A stretch of DNA of 64,000 bases from Desulfamplus magnetovallimortis (GTDB lineage: Bacteria > Desulfobacterota > Desulfobacteria > Desulfobacterales > Desulfobacteraceae). Numbering within the stretch: position 1 is the stretch's first letter; each line of letters begins with the position of its first letter. The notes beneath the pieces are model-generated. The model was not told where the DNA came from, ran no database searches, and saw nothing but the letters and a program-made list of their open reading frames with translations. The DNA lies in contig NZ_LT828555.1 of the NCBI RefSeq assembly GCF_900170035.1, forward strand, positions 59,177 through 123,176, read 5' to 3'. A program made the translations under genes and the position numbers. This document shows positions 55,064-63,030 of the stretch, piece after piece.

Positions 55064-56974
55064 ATGCACGATCCCCATATGCCCTTTTCCCATACAGTTT
55101 CAGGAGAAACACTTTTTAGTGTGCGTGGTCTTTCATACTCCTATCCAGACAATACCAGAGCTCTTGCATCTGTCAATCTTGAGATTGCAAAAGGAGATCG
55201 TCTTGCTCTGGTTGGACATAACGGTTCCGGTAAAACTACTTTGATGAAACATCTTTGTGGGCTGCTTATGCCATCGCACGGGAAAGTCTTCTTTCAGGAA
55301 AGGCTCCTTGAAGGGGAAAATCTTGACGATGCAAGGTTAAAGATCGCTCTTCTTTTTCAAGATCCAGATGACCAACTTTTTGGACATACTGTTCTTGATG
55401 ATGCAGCTTTCGGGCCTCGTCACCAGGGTCTTACAAAAGAAGCAGCAGAGGCTGCTGCCCTTGGTGCACTTAAGCAGGTACATCTTGAGCATATGGCATA
55501 TAAAGCACCTCATAATTTAAGTTTTGGGCAGAAAAAAAGGGCAGCGCTTGCAGGCCTTCTGGCAATGAAACCGGAGGTACTGCTTTTGGACGAGCCAACA
55601 ACCAATCTTGATCCAAGTCAGGAGCAGGTTTTTCTGGATCTTCTGAAATCATTCTCAGGAACAATTGTCTGTATAAGCCATGATCTGATTTTTCTGTACG
55701 ATCTTTGTCATAGGGCAATTGTAATGGAGAAGGGAGAAATTCATCATGATTACAGCATGAAAGAGCTTGTATCCCAAAAAAGCGCATTGCGTGGGCATGG
55801 TCTTGATTTTTCATTCAGGATGGTTTTGCCGGCTCTGAAGTCACACAGTAATGGTTCAGAATATGATAAAGATCAGACTATAATTAAACCGGCAGGAAAG
55901 ATGGTTGAGTCCACCCTGAAGTCACATAGTAAAGCTTTGGAATGTGATAAAGATCAGACTGCAATTCAATCGACAGTGAAGTTACATACCCATGAGTGTA
56001 ATCGTACACCTCTCCTTCATTTGAAAGGCTACAGTTTCTATTATCCTGATGGAACGGCTGCCCTTAACGGAATTGATTTCAAGGTTGATAAAGGTGAAAA
56101 AATTGCCCTTGTAGGAGAAAATGGGGCAGGCAAAACAACTCTACTCTCATCTATTCTTGGCTTGCAAAAGGGAAAGGGTGAATTCTTTTTTGACGGAATG
56201 AGTGTTACCAGAAAAAGCTATAAAAAACTTTGGCAGAGGGTTGGGATGGTGTTTCAGGATTGCGCTGATCAGCTTTTCTGTCCAAGTGTAGATGAAGAGA
56301 TAACCTTTGGACTTCGTCAACTGGACATCTCGCTGCCTGAAAGAGTGCAACGTATGCAGAATGTGCTATCCATGGTACATCTTGAAGGTTTTGAGAAGAG
56401 AGTGCCCCTTAATATGTCAGGTGGAGAGAGAAAAAGGCTGGCTCTGGCATGTGTACTTGCAATGGAGCCGGAAATTGTAATTCTGGATGAACCCACAGCC
56501 GGTCTTGATCCACAAGGCGAAGAGCTTATGCTGGAGATAATCAGAAGGCTTGATGCCACCCTTTTGCTGGTGAGCCATGACATGTTTTTTGTAGGAGAGC
56601 TAACAAATCGCACAGTTGTTATGCACAGGGGCAAGATAGTTGAAAATCTTACCACACATGAATTCATGAAGGACGAACGACTTGGAAATTTGAATGGCCT
56701 TGCCTATGCCTATCGAAGAGAGAGTACCCATGCCATACAGATGCTACAGCATGAGCATGAACACAGCCATCTTCATCACCATCTGCACAGCCATATTCAT
56801 CGTCATGGAGATGTTGTACATGAACATTTTCATGAGCATGCCCATGAGCATCCCCACCGTTTTGTCCATACACATCCAGGAGAGGAAAAAAGCCACCATC
56901 ATGCCCCAAGGCGTTATCATGATCATCAGCATCCTGATCATGAATCTGAAACTCATGATCATATGCATGATTAA
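55064..56974 (+). CDS. nikO: Duplicated ECF/nickel ATPase NikO with histidine-rich tail
   Basis: About 636 residues with two ABC ATPase domains in one chain. Domain one has GHNGSGKT at 51-58, an altered signature LSFGQKKR and LLLDEPTTNLDP; domain two has GENGAGKT, MSGGERKR and VILDEPTAGLDP. The linker (about 260-325) carries an imperfect 30-residue duplication. The last 74 residues contain 30 histidines with Asp and Glu, a metal-binding tail. GGAG 13 bases upstream supports the ATG at 55064; the earlier opening is inside a family B unit. It powers NikMQ. Confidence 0.9.
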   Translation: MHDPHMPFSHTVSGETLFSVRGLSYSYPDNTRALASVNLEIAKGDRLALVGHNGSGKTTLMKHLCGLLMPSHGKVFFQERLLEGENLDDARLKIALLFQDPDDQLFGHTVLDDAAFGPRHQGLTKEAAEAAALGALKQVHLEHMAYKAPHNLSFGQKKRAALAGLLAMKPEVLLLDEPTTNLDPSQEQVFLDLLKSFSGTIVCISHDLIFLYDLCHRAIVMEKGEIHHDYSMKELVSQKSALRGHGLDFSFRMVLPALKSHSNGSEYDKDQTIIKPAGKMVESTLKSHSKALECDKDQTAIQSTVKLHTHECNRTPLLHLKGYSFYYPDGTAALNGIDFKVDKGEKIALVGENGAGKTTLLSSILGLQKGKGEFFFDGMSVTRKSYKKLWQRVGMVFQDCADQLFCPSVDEEITFGLRQLDISLPERVQRMQNVLSMVHLEGFEKRVPLNMSGGERKRLALACVLAMEPEIVILDEPTAGLDPQGEELMLEIIRRLDATLLLVSHDMFFVGELTNRTVVMHRGKIVENLTTHEFMKDERLGNLNGLAYAYRRESTHAIQMLQHEHEHSHLHHHLHSHIHRHGDVVHEHFHEHAHEHPHRFVHTHPGEEKSHHHAPRRYHDHQHPDHESETHDHMHD

Positions 56975-56986
56975 TTCTATATTTTC

Positions 56987-57050
56987 CTTACCGTGGAAAT
57001 GGATACAAATTTTCATCTTTGGGTTTGGCTGAATCACAGCCATAACAATT
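56987..57050. repeat. Family F unit, decayed copy after nikO
   Basis: TTACCGTGGAAATGGATACA, then TTTGGGTTTGGCTGAATCAC and AGCCATAAC, match the alpha unit with a degraded right end. It begins 12 bases after the nikO stop. Confidence 0.6.
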
Positions 57051-57058
57051 TAGAGGTT

Positions 57059-57140
57059 TTATATGAAAGTCGCGGTAAAAGCCTGTTTTGAAAATGACTT
57101 TCATCTCTTCGATTGTGGCGCTCATCAGCCATGTACGTTT
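57059..57140 (+). repeat. Family B repeat, unit left of the toxin-antitoxin genes
   Basis: TTTATATGAAAGTCGCGGTA to AGCCATGTACGTTTTATGG. Together with units at 57809-58096 it brackets the toxin-antitoxin pair. Confidence 0.75.
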
Positions 57141-57173
57141 TATGGAATTATTTCTCTTCAGGTACTTAAATCA

Positions 57174-57464
57174 CTATGTAGCGTTTAACGCCCGCAGAAC
57201 AGCTTGTGGTTCTTTGGCTACTACATTAAGTAACACACGGGCAGGGCCTTGTGGAGTGCGATCACCTCGCTCCCAATGTCGTAGTGTGCCTATACTTATT
57301 CCAAATGCCAATGCAAATTCATTTTGCGTCATGCCCACATTTTCGCGGATGGTCTTTACATCTACTGGAGATAGCTCATGAACTATAGTCCCTTTTAGTT
57401 TGCCTTCAGCATAGTTAATTGCTTCATATAATCCCTGCTCTATACTTTTAAATGCATTACTCAT
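57174..57464 (-). CDS. XRE-family antitoxin (NadS/HigA-like)
   Basis: A 96-residue protein with a helix-turn-helix at about 42-75 (VGMTQNEFALAFGISIGTLRHWERGDRTP) and the C-terminal GPARVLLNVVAKEPQAVLRAL typical of NadS-type regulators linked to RelE-like toxins. Its ATG lies two bases after the toxin stop, so both are translated together with the toxin first, as in higBA. It would neutralise the toxin and repress the pair. Confidence 0.88.
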   Translation of the reverse strand: MSNAFKSIEQGLYEAINYAEGKLKGTIVHELSPVDVKTIRENVGMTQNEFALAFGISIGTLRHWERGDRTPQGPARVLLNVVAKEPQAVLRALNAT

Positions 57465-57466
57465 GA

Positions 57467-57805
57467 TTATTGCCTTTGTTGATATTCTTCTAAAAGTATC
57501 TTCGTCAGTTTTGCCAAAATACTACGTTCAGCCGGACTAATATTCGTTTTTTCTGATTTTCCAAAGAGAGTAAGCAAAAACAGAGGATAGCGTGAATCAT
57601 GATAGTAATAGATCACGCGAACACCACTGCTTTTACCGGCATTCTGACGTTTCCACCGCAATTTACGGATTCCACCCGTTCCCCTCAACAGTACGCCTGC
57701 CAATGGATTGGTAGCAAGATACATAATAAGTCTTTCTCGTTCAGTATCATCAAGTAACTTGCTCGCACGTTTAATAAATTCTGGAAGTTCAACCACTGTA
57801 TTCAT
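57467..57805 (-). CDS. RelE/HigB-like type II toxin
   Basis: A 112-residue protein of the RelE/ParE superfamily (addiction-module toxin RelE, PF06296-like). GTGGIRKLRWKRQNAGKSSGVRVIYYYHDSRYPLFLLTLFGKSEK is split over the core sheet: the basic patch and the RVIYYY, FLLTLFGKSEK strands are the recognisable parts. Probably a ribosome-dependent mRNA interferase. It is upstream of the antitoxin gene and its start abuts family B units, which may carry the promoter. Confidence 0.85.
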   Translation of the reverse strand: MNTVVELPEFIKRASKLLDDTERERLIMYLATNPLAGVLLRGTGGIRKLRWKRQNAGKSSGVRVIYYYHDSRYPLFLLTLFGKSEKTNISPAERSILAKLTKILLEEYQQRQ

Positions 57806-57808
57806 CTT

Positions 57809-58096
57809 TTATATGAAAGTCTCTGTAACAGCCTGTTTTAAAAAACGACTTTCACTCCTTAGATTGTGGCAGGTATCCGCCATGTACGTTATATGAAAGT
57901 CCCCGCAAATGGCTGTTTTTATAAAGACTTTCAACACTTCGATTGTGGCGGTAATCCGCCATGTACGTTATATGCAAGAACTCACAGTCCGCGGTTTGAG
58001 TTCTTTCATTCTTTGTTGTGTCAGATGGCTTGACATGGTCGTTATTAAAATGACTTTAACCTTTTTTATTGTATCGGGTATCTGTCACATATGTTA
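57809..58096 (+). repeat. Family B array, three to four units right of the toxin gene
   Basis: Two good units (TTATATGAAAGTC to CCATGTACG) are followed by one or two degraded ones reaching the EamA stop. Unit length is about 77 bp, each with GGCGGTAATCCGCC-like and TGAAAGTC/GACTTTCA hairpins. Confidence 0.75.
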
Positions 58097-58942
58097 TGCT
58101 GAAATCAGTACAAGTGCTGCAAAGGCTGTCAAAACCCCTGCCCATTGCTGTTTTCCCAGTCGTTCTTTTAGTATTATCCATGCAAGCATAACTGTTGAGG
58201 CAGGGTAGAGTGCTCCAAGTACAGCAGATACATCAAGGCGCCCAAGGTGAGCTGCCATTGAAAAAAGGGCATTTCCAACAGCATCAAGCACCCCTGTAAT
58301 GACAATGAAAATCCACTGTGACCTTATGGGTATAAGGGGCTGCCTGCCTGCATATGCCAGGCAAAAAAGCAGGGATACAGAAGCCGCCCTTGCTCCGACA
58401 AGGGGCCAGATCACGGCAAGATCGTTTGCTTTGTCAATAAAGATGAAGAAAAAGCCAAAACCAAGACCTGCAAGAGTTGAAAGGTAAAACTCTTCCCATG
58501 TCATTTTGAAACTGCTGTCAGAAGATGATGAGAGAAGCCATACTGCTATCATGACGCAGAGAAAGCCCAAAAATTGTGTGGCTGTTGGAAGCCCCTGAAA
58601 AAAAGCAGCATATCCAATGGGAACAAGGGCTGTAAGAACAGCCGACATCGGAGCTACAATTCCCATGCGCCCCTTTGCAAGTCCCCTGTAGAGCATTATC
58701 ATGCCAAATGCACCAAAAATTCCTGCAAGTGCTCCATGACAAAAATATTTAACAGGAGGAATTATTTCCGAGGATAGCATTGCCATGACTGTCAGAATTA
58801 TGCCACCTATAAACTGAGATGCTAAAATTACACCCACAACATTTCCTTTTCTGGAGGCAAAGCCACCGCTGAAGTCCCCTGCGCCCCATGCCACTGCACT
58901 GCCAAGGCCGTATGTTACGGCCAGCATTTCTGCACTTATCAT
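58094..58942 (-). CDS. EamA/DMT superfamily transporter
   Basis: About 282 residues with ten hydrophobic segments in two EamA repeats (first ending near residue 140, second starting TLAGLGFGFFFIFIDKA). AGGAGAG lies just before the ATG at 58942; a longer opening to 59026 runs into a family E repeat. Members export amino acids, nucleosides or other metabolites. The gene stands alone between repeat arrays, so no substrate can be assigned. Confidence 0.88.
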   Translation of the reverse strand: MISAEMLAVTYGLGSAVAWGAGDFSGGFASRKGNVVGVILASQFIGGIILTVMAMLSSEIIPPVKYFCHGALAGIFGAFGMIMLYRGLAKGRMGIVAPMSAVLTALVPIGYAAFFQGLPTATQFLGFLCVMIAVWLLSSSSDSSFKMTWEEFYLSTLAGLGFGFFFIFIDKANDLAVIWPLVGARAASVSLLFCLAYAGRQPLIPIRSQWIFIVITGVLDAVGNALFSMAAHLGRLDVSAVLGALYPASTVMLAWIILKERLGKQQWAGVLTAFAALVLISA

Positions 58943-58956
58943 ATCTCTCCTAAATA

Positions 58957-59044
58957 TTCTATTAGAAAATCTCCATAATGTGCTGAAATAAAACGACTTT
59001 AGCCGTTCGTTGTGATACTTCAGCAATCATGGAGGTTTATTAAG
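58957..59044. repeat. Family E repeat, copy upstream of the EamA gene
   Basis: CTATTAGAAAATCTCCATAA to CAGCAATCATGGAGGTTTAT. Imperfect inverted ends and a central AACGACTTTAGCCGTTCGTT hairpin. It lies between the divergent EamA and CoA-transferase genes. Confidence 0.7.
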
Positions 59045-59142
59045 TTATTATTGCAAATTTATCTTAAACCTGTTGTTATATCAAGTCAAAAGAGGGTTAT
59101 ATAAAGGATATGAAACATAACTGTCAATAGGAGTGTCTATAC

Positions 59143-60516
59143 ATGAAATCAGTTAAAGAGGTAAATGAAATTATAAACAACAGTCTGTTGTCACCTGGAC
59201 GCAGAATATACTGTTCCGGAAATGCAGCAACACCCCAGGCTTTTTTAAGGCAGATGGCATCAGACCAAAGCATCACAGATGTGGAGCTTTTAAGCGTTCT
59301 TCTGCTTGGTGATGTGGGTTCTGTATTTGATGAAGATGTATGCCGTAGGATTACCCATCGTGTAATTTTTAACAGTCACCACTCCCGTGGTGCTGTCAAC
59401 AAAGGTCTTGCAAAATATCAGCTTATTCATCTTTCTGATATACCAAGGCAGGTGAAGGAATTTTTAAAGCCTGATGTTGTTCTGGTATCTGTATCAGGGC
59501 CTGATAACGGCGGCAACTACAGCCTTGGTACAACTGTTGAGGGGGTTATGGCTGCCATACACTCTGCAAAGGCTCAAAATGGCCTTGTGATTGCAGAGAG
59601 AAATGACAGAATGCCATTTATTCTTGGCACCACTGTACCTGAAGAGGTTATTGATTATATAGTGGACGTGGATTATGACCTGCCTGTCAGTCCTGTCAAA
59701 AAACCGGATGAGCTTGCCGACCGTATAGCCAATCTCATAGCCCATCTTTATATTGAAGATGGCTCAACCATTCAGTATGGCATTGGCGAGGTTCCGGAAG
59801 CTGTAACCCGGGCAATTATCGACAAAGGGGTAAAGGATCTTGGTATCCGCACAGAGCTTTTTGCAGATGCCATGCGGACACTTGTTGAAAAAGGCATTGT
59901 AACCAACCGTTACCTTAACAACCCGTTTTCCATAGCAAGCATTTTTCTTTCCGGAAATCGTGGCGGCTACAACTGGATGGATTTTAATAGCTCCATCCAG
60001 AGCCGTCCATCTGACAAGACCAACAGTATCTTGAACATTGCCCGCCATCCAAAGATGATTGCCATAAACAGCGCCATTGGCGTGGATTTGCATGGTAATA
60101 TATGGGCTGATTCCCTTGATGCCAGAAAAATATACAGTGGAGTAGGTGGACAGGCGGATTTTTTGAGGGGGGCTTATCTTTCCGAAGGAGGTGTACCCAT
60201 TATTGCCATGAAATCTTCTACTGATAATGGTCTTTCCAAAATCCAGGACAAGTGCCCCGAGGGAATTACCACAACTGCCATTGCTGCCGATCCAGTAATT
60301 ATTGTGACTGAATATGGGGCATTTGATCCAAGGGGACTTAGCATCACAGAACATGCTGTGGGTATTGCACATCTTGCAGCTCCTGAAGCCCGGGAAAATC
60401 TGCTTAGGCATATATATGACAGCGGGCAGTTTCATAATCCATCCCAATATTTGAGAAACGGGATACCAAAAGGGTTTTTCCCGTATGAAAATTTTGTAGG
60501 AATGAGTCTTAAATAA
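59143..60516 (+). CDS. Acetyl-CoA hydrolase/transferase family CoA-transferase
   Basis: A 457-residue class I CoA-transferase of the 4-hydroxybutyrate/acetate type. Recognisable parts are GPDNGGNYSLGTTVEG, QYGIGEVPEAV, a GVGGQADFLRGA oxyanion segment and the C-terminal EYGAFDPRGLSITEHA with AAPEARENLL. AGGAG precedes the ATG. It would move CoA between acetyl-CoA or another acyl-CoA and a free acid, useful for organic-acid activation in an acetate- or fatty-acid-using sulfate reducer. Acceptor acid unknown; no partner genes adjoin it. Confidence 0.9.
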   Translation: MKSVKEVNEIINNSLLSPGRRIYCSGNAATPQAFLRQMASDQSITDVELLSVLLLGDVGSVFDEDVCRRITHRVIFNSHHSRGAVNKGLAKYQLIHLSDIPRQVKEFLKPDVVLVSVSGPDNGGNYSLGTTVEGVMAAIHSAKAQNGLVIAERNDRMPFILGTTVPEEVIDYIVDVDYDLPVSPVKKPDELADRIANLIAHLYIEDGSTIQYGIGEVPEAVTRAIIDKGVKDLGIRTELFADAMRTLVEKGIVTNRYLNNPFSIASIFLSGNRGGYNWMDFNSSIQSRPSDKTNSILNIARHPKMIAINSAIGVDLHGNIWADSLDARKIYSGVGGQADFLRGAYLSEGGVPIIAMKSSTDNGLSKIQDKCPEGITTTAIAADPVIIVTEYGAFDPRGLSITEHAVGIAHLAAPEARENLLRHIYDSGQFHNPSQYLRNGIPKGFFPYENFVGMSLK

Positions 60517-60540
60517 CTTGTCCATTTCAAAACAGGTGAC

Positions 60541-60570
60541 CTTGTGGATGAATATGACAAACCTATCCTG
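60541..60570 (+). pseudogene. Remnant of an AAA-ATPase_like gene
   Basis: The DNA reads LVDEYDKPIL, identical to the Walker B region of the gene at 63031 (near 63469). Neighbouring codons do not continue the family, so this is a fragment of a deleted third copy. Confidence 0.6.
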
Positions 60571-60688
60571 GTAGAGAAGGGAATAGAGAAGGGAATAGAG
60601 GACACCATGCCAGTGCTGGTAGTTTCTTGCAGGATGCAGGAGCGAAGGTTCCGGTGTGGTTTGCTTTTATTAACTAATTTAGGGTTAG

Positions 60689-60799
60689 TTTGAACCATGA
60701 TTCAAAGGATTAAGGGATGACCATGATTGTATTTTTGCATTTATGCTGCTTTTGGGGCAAAATCATGGCAATCCTTTAATCATGAAAATCGAGGTTCAG
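60689..60799. repeat. Family G palindrome, copy 1
   Basis: TTTGAACCATGATT at the left and AAAATCGAGGTTCA at the right, with GGATTAAGGGAT/ATCCTTTAATC and CCATGATT/AATCATGG inside, make a long imperfect inverted repeat of about 110 bp. It ends 34 bases before the AAA-ATPase gene start. Confidence 0.8.
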
Positions 60800-60833
60800 C
60801 AAGCTTGATTTTCATGATAGTTGAGGAATTAAA

Positions 60834-61097
60834 ATGGATGATATTAAAAGAATACCCTATGGAAAAGGAGATTTTGAGGCAGTCAATGCCCAAAATGACT
60901 ACTATGTAGATAAAACTACCTATATCCCCGCCCTTGAGAGAACCCCCTATGTTTTTTTGATCAGACCAAGACGCTTCGGCAAGACCCTCTTTTTATCCAT
61001 GCTCCACTCCTACTATGATATACTTAAAAAAGATAGATTCAGGGATTTTTACCGTGGAAATAGATACAAATTTCTATATTCGGGGGTGCCTGAATGA
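60834..61097 (+). CDS. AAA-ATPase_like/PD-(D/E)XK protein, N-terminal fragment
   Basis: An 87-codon opening. It carries the family start IKRIPYGKGDFEAVNAQNDY, YYVDKTTYI and the Walker A-like RPRRFGKTLFLSML. The reading frame leaves the family after FRDFY (61043-61052), runs into family F repeat, and stops at TGA 61095. The same frame resumes with KDTWIANNPT at 61242, exactly 189 bases after the equivalent point. So this is the first part of one gene broken by an insertion; the intact gene would be about 610 codons. Confidence 0.8.
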   Translation: MDDIKRIPYGKGDFEAVNAQNDYYVDKTTYIPALERTPYVFLIRPRRFGKTLFLSMLHSYYDILKKDRFRDFYRGNRYKFLYSGVPE

Positions 61098-61241
61098 CGG
61101 CCATGACCGTTTACCGTGAAAATGACTATTATTTTTATATTTGGAGGTGATTGATACATAATCAATCATGCCTGTTTACCGTGAAAATAGATACAAATTT
61201 CCATATTTGGGGGTGGCTGAATGCCGGCCATGACCGTTTAC
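61048..61241. mobile_element. Family F tandem insertion (62+65+62 bp) inside an AAA-ATPase gene
   Basis: Three units start at TTTACC: 61048-61109 (alpha), 61110-61174 (beta) and 61175-61236 (alpha); TTTAC recurs at 61237-61241. Deleting one TTTAC-to-TTTAC span restores FRDFY-KDTWI of the host protein. The insertion adds 189 bp, a multiple of three, but carries an in-frame TGA. Confidence 0.85.
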
Positions 61242-62864
61242 AAAGATACCTGGATAGCGAACAACCCCACCCTTGAGCGGGCAAAATACATGATCCTGGA
61301 GTTTAACTTTTCCGCAGTTATAAAAGATAGAGAAAAGGTTCAGGATAATTTTAATTTTTACTGCAATGTGAAAATTGATGATTTTGTAATAAGGTATAAA
61401 CAGTATATTCCTGATAAGGTATTTGAGAAACTGCGTAAAGATAAAGACATTTCAGCATCGGAAAAGCTCCAGATACTTTCAAGCGGTTTAAAGGATAGCG
61501 ATGTCAAACTATATCTTTTGATAGATGAGTATGACAACTTTGCCAACTCCCTGCTTGCAGAATACGGCCCTTCAGAATATAGAAAACTGACAAGGGAGGC
61601 CGGTTACTTCAAGCAGTTTTTTACCCATTTAAAAGATATGGCATCTGGCAGTGATGCAGGTCTCGCAAGGATGTTTATTACAGGGGTCTCTCCGGTTACC
61701 ATGGATGATGTTACAAGCGGTTTTAACATTGGCGATAACATCTCCATAGAAGATCAGTACAATGGGATACTTGGATTTACCAAAGATGATGTTCTAAAGA
61801 TGATAAATTATTATAAAAATGCAGGTTTGTTTCATCTTGATGAGGTGCAATCACTAAATATCATGGAAAAGTGGTACGGCAACTATTTTTTTGCAAAGGA
61901 TGGCCAATGCCCTATGTTCAATACAGATGCCATTCTCTATTTTATGAAGAAATCCTTTGGAAGAAAGAAATTTATACGTGATCTTATAGACGACAACCTT
62001 CGCATGGATTACGGCAAGCTTAAGCACCTTATTGTACTTGATCAAAAATTAAACGGCAATTTCAGCAGATTAAAAGATATCATAGAAAAAGGCTCCATAA
62101 CATCCACCATAAACAAGAGTTTTCCCTATGAAAAACTTGCTGATTCATCCAATTTCATCTCCCTTTTATATTTTTTTGGCCTTTTAACCTTTAAAGGCGT
62201 TTTCAGCAAAGGAGATCCGGTTCTCACCATTCCCAATGAAACAATCCAGAAGCTTATGTACGAATATATCTGCGAATCATATGATGATGTGGATATTTTT
62301 TCTGTTGATATTTACAGCTTAAGGGAGAAATTCAGATTTCTTGCCTATGACGGCGAGATGGAGCCATTATTTGAGTTTCTTTCCTCCGAGATAAAAAGGC
62401 AGACAAAGGTAAGGGATTACATTCAGGGAGAAAAGGTGATACAGGGCTTTTTCATGGCCTATTTAGGTCTGTTTGATTTTTACATATCCCTTTCAGAGGA
62501 GGAGTTCAATAAAGGATATGCTGATATTGTCATGAAACCCTTTTTCCACAAGTATCCGGATATTGGGTATGGATGGCTTTTTGAGCTTAAATACATAAAA
62601 AGATCTTCAACTGCCGGTAAAGTTGAAAAAGAGGGAAAGGGAGAAAGAAGCAAAAATGAAGATAAAATTAAAAACAGAAAACTTGAAGAGAAGATAGCAG
62701 AGAAGGTGAAGGAGTCCAGGGAGCAGTTATCAGGATACAGCAAAAGCGATGCCTTAAAAGAGATGATGAATGCCTCACCCTATGGTAATGTACGGATCAA
62801 GAGAGGTATTGTGGTGTTCCATGGCTGGGAGATGGTCTATATGAGTGATGAGGGGGAGATTTGA
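61221..62864 (+). CDS. AAA-ATPase_like/PD-(D/E)XK protein, C-terminal fragment
   Basis: A 547-codon opening from an ATG inside the repeat. It contains KDTWIANNPT, Walker B LLIDEYDNFANSL, FITGVSPVTMDDVTSGF, then a C-terminal nuclease-like domain with GYADIVMKP and WLFELKYIKR, the Asp and Glu-x-Lys of a PD-(D/E)XK fold. This matches the PF09820 plus PF08011 (PDDEXK_9) arrangement. It lacks Walker A, which is on the other side of the insertion. No ribosome site is clear before 61221, so expression as a separate protein is doubtful. The stop TGA is the start of palindrome G copy 2. Confidence 0.8.
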   Translation: MPAMTVYKDTWIANNPTLERAKYMILEFNFSAVIKDREKVQDNFNFYCNVKIDDFVIRYKQYIPDKVFEKLRKDKDISASEKLQILSSGLKDSDVKLYLLIDEYDNFANSLLAEYGPSEYRKLTREAGYFKQFFTHLKDMASGSDAGLARMFITGVSPVTMDDVTSGFNIGDNISIEDQYNGILGFTKDDVLKMINYYKNAGLFHLDEVQSLNIMEKWYGNYFFAKDGQCPMFNTDAILYFMKKSFGRKKFIRDLIDDNLRMDYGKLKHLIVLDQKLNGNFSRLKDIIEKGSITSTINKSFPYEKLADSSNFISLLYFFGLLTFKGVFSKGDPVLTIPNETIQKLMYEYICESYDDVDIFSVDIYSLREKFRFLAYDGEMEPLFEFLSSEIKRQTKVRDYIQGEKVIQGFFMAYLGLFDFYISLSEEEFNKGYADIVMKPFFHKYPDIGYGWLFELKYIKRSSTAGKVEKEGKGERSKNEDKIKNRKLEEKIAEKVKESREQLSGYSKSDALKEMMNASPYGNVRIKRGIVVFHGWEMVYMSDEGEI

Positions 62865-62969
62865 ACCATGATTAAAAGGATTAAGGGATGACCATGATTT
62901 TATTCCTGCATTTATGCTTGTCTGGGTTAAATCATGGAAATCCCTTAATCAGGAAAATCAAGGTTCAAA
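62860..62969. repeat. Family G palindrome, copy 2
   Basis: TTTGAACCATGATTAAAAGG to AAAATCAAGGTTCAAA, arms of about 42 bases with few mismatches. It begins over the stop codon of the preceding gene and ends about 60 bases before the next gene of the same family. Confidence 0.85.
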
Positions 62970-63030
62970 CCAGATAAATATACAGCCTAAGGAGTTGATG
63001 CGTTTTTTTTATGATAAAAGGAGGGGACAG

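Larger units (their letters stand above)
60517..60833. other. Spacer with AAA-ATPase remnant and palindrome
   Basis: After the CoA-transferase stop there is a gene fragment near 60541-60570, two tandem 12-base repeats (GAGAAGGGAATA), a stretch with no recognised content, and the family G palindrome at 60689-60799 ahead of the next AAA-ATPase gene. Confidence 0.55.

Noticed and set aside
57059..58096. Integron-type attC sites around the toxin-antitoxin pair
   Set aside because: The repeat borders do not match RYYYAAC or GTTRRRY core sites and no integron integrase is present in the window.
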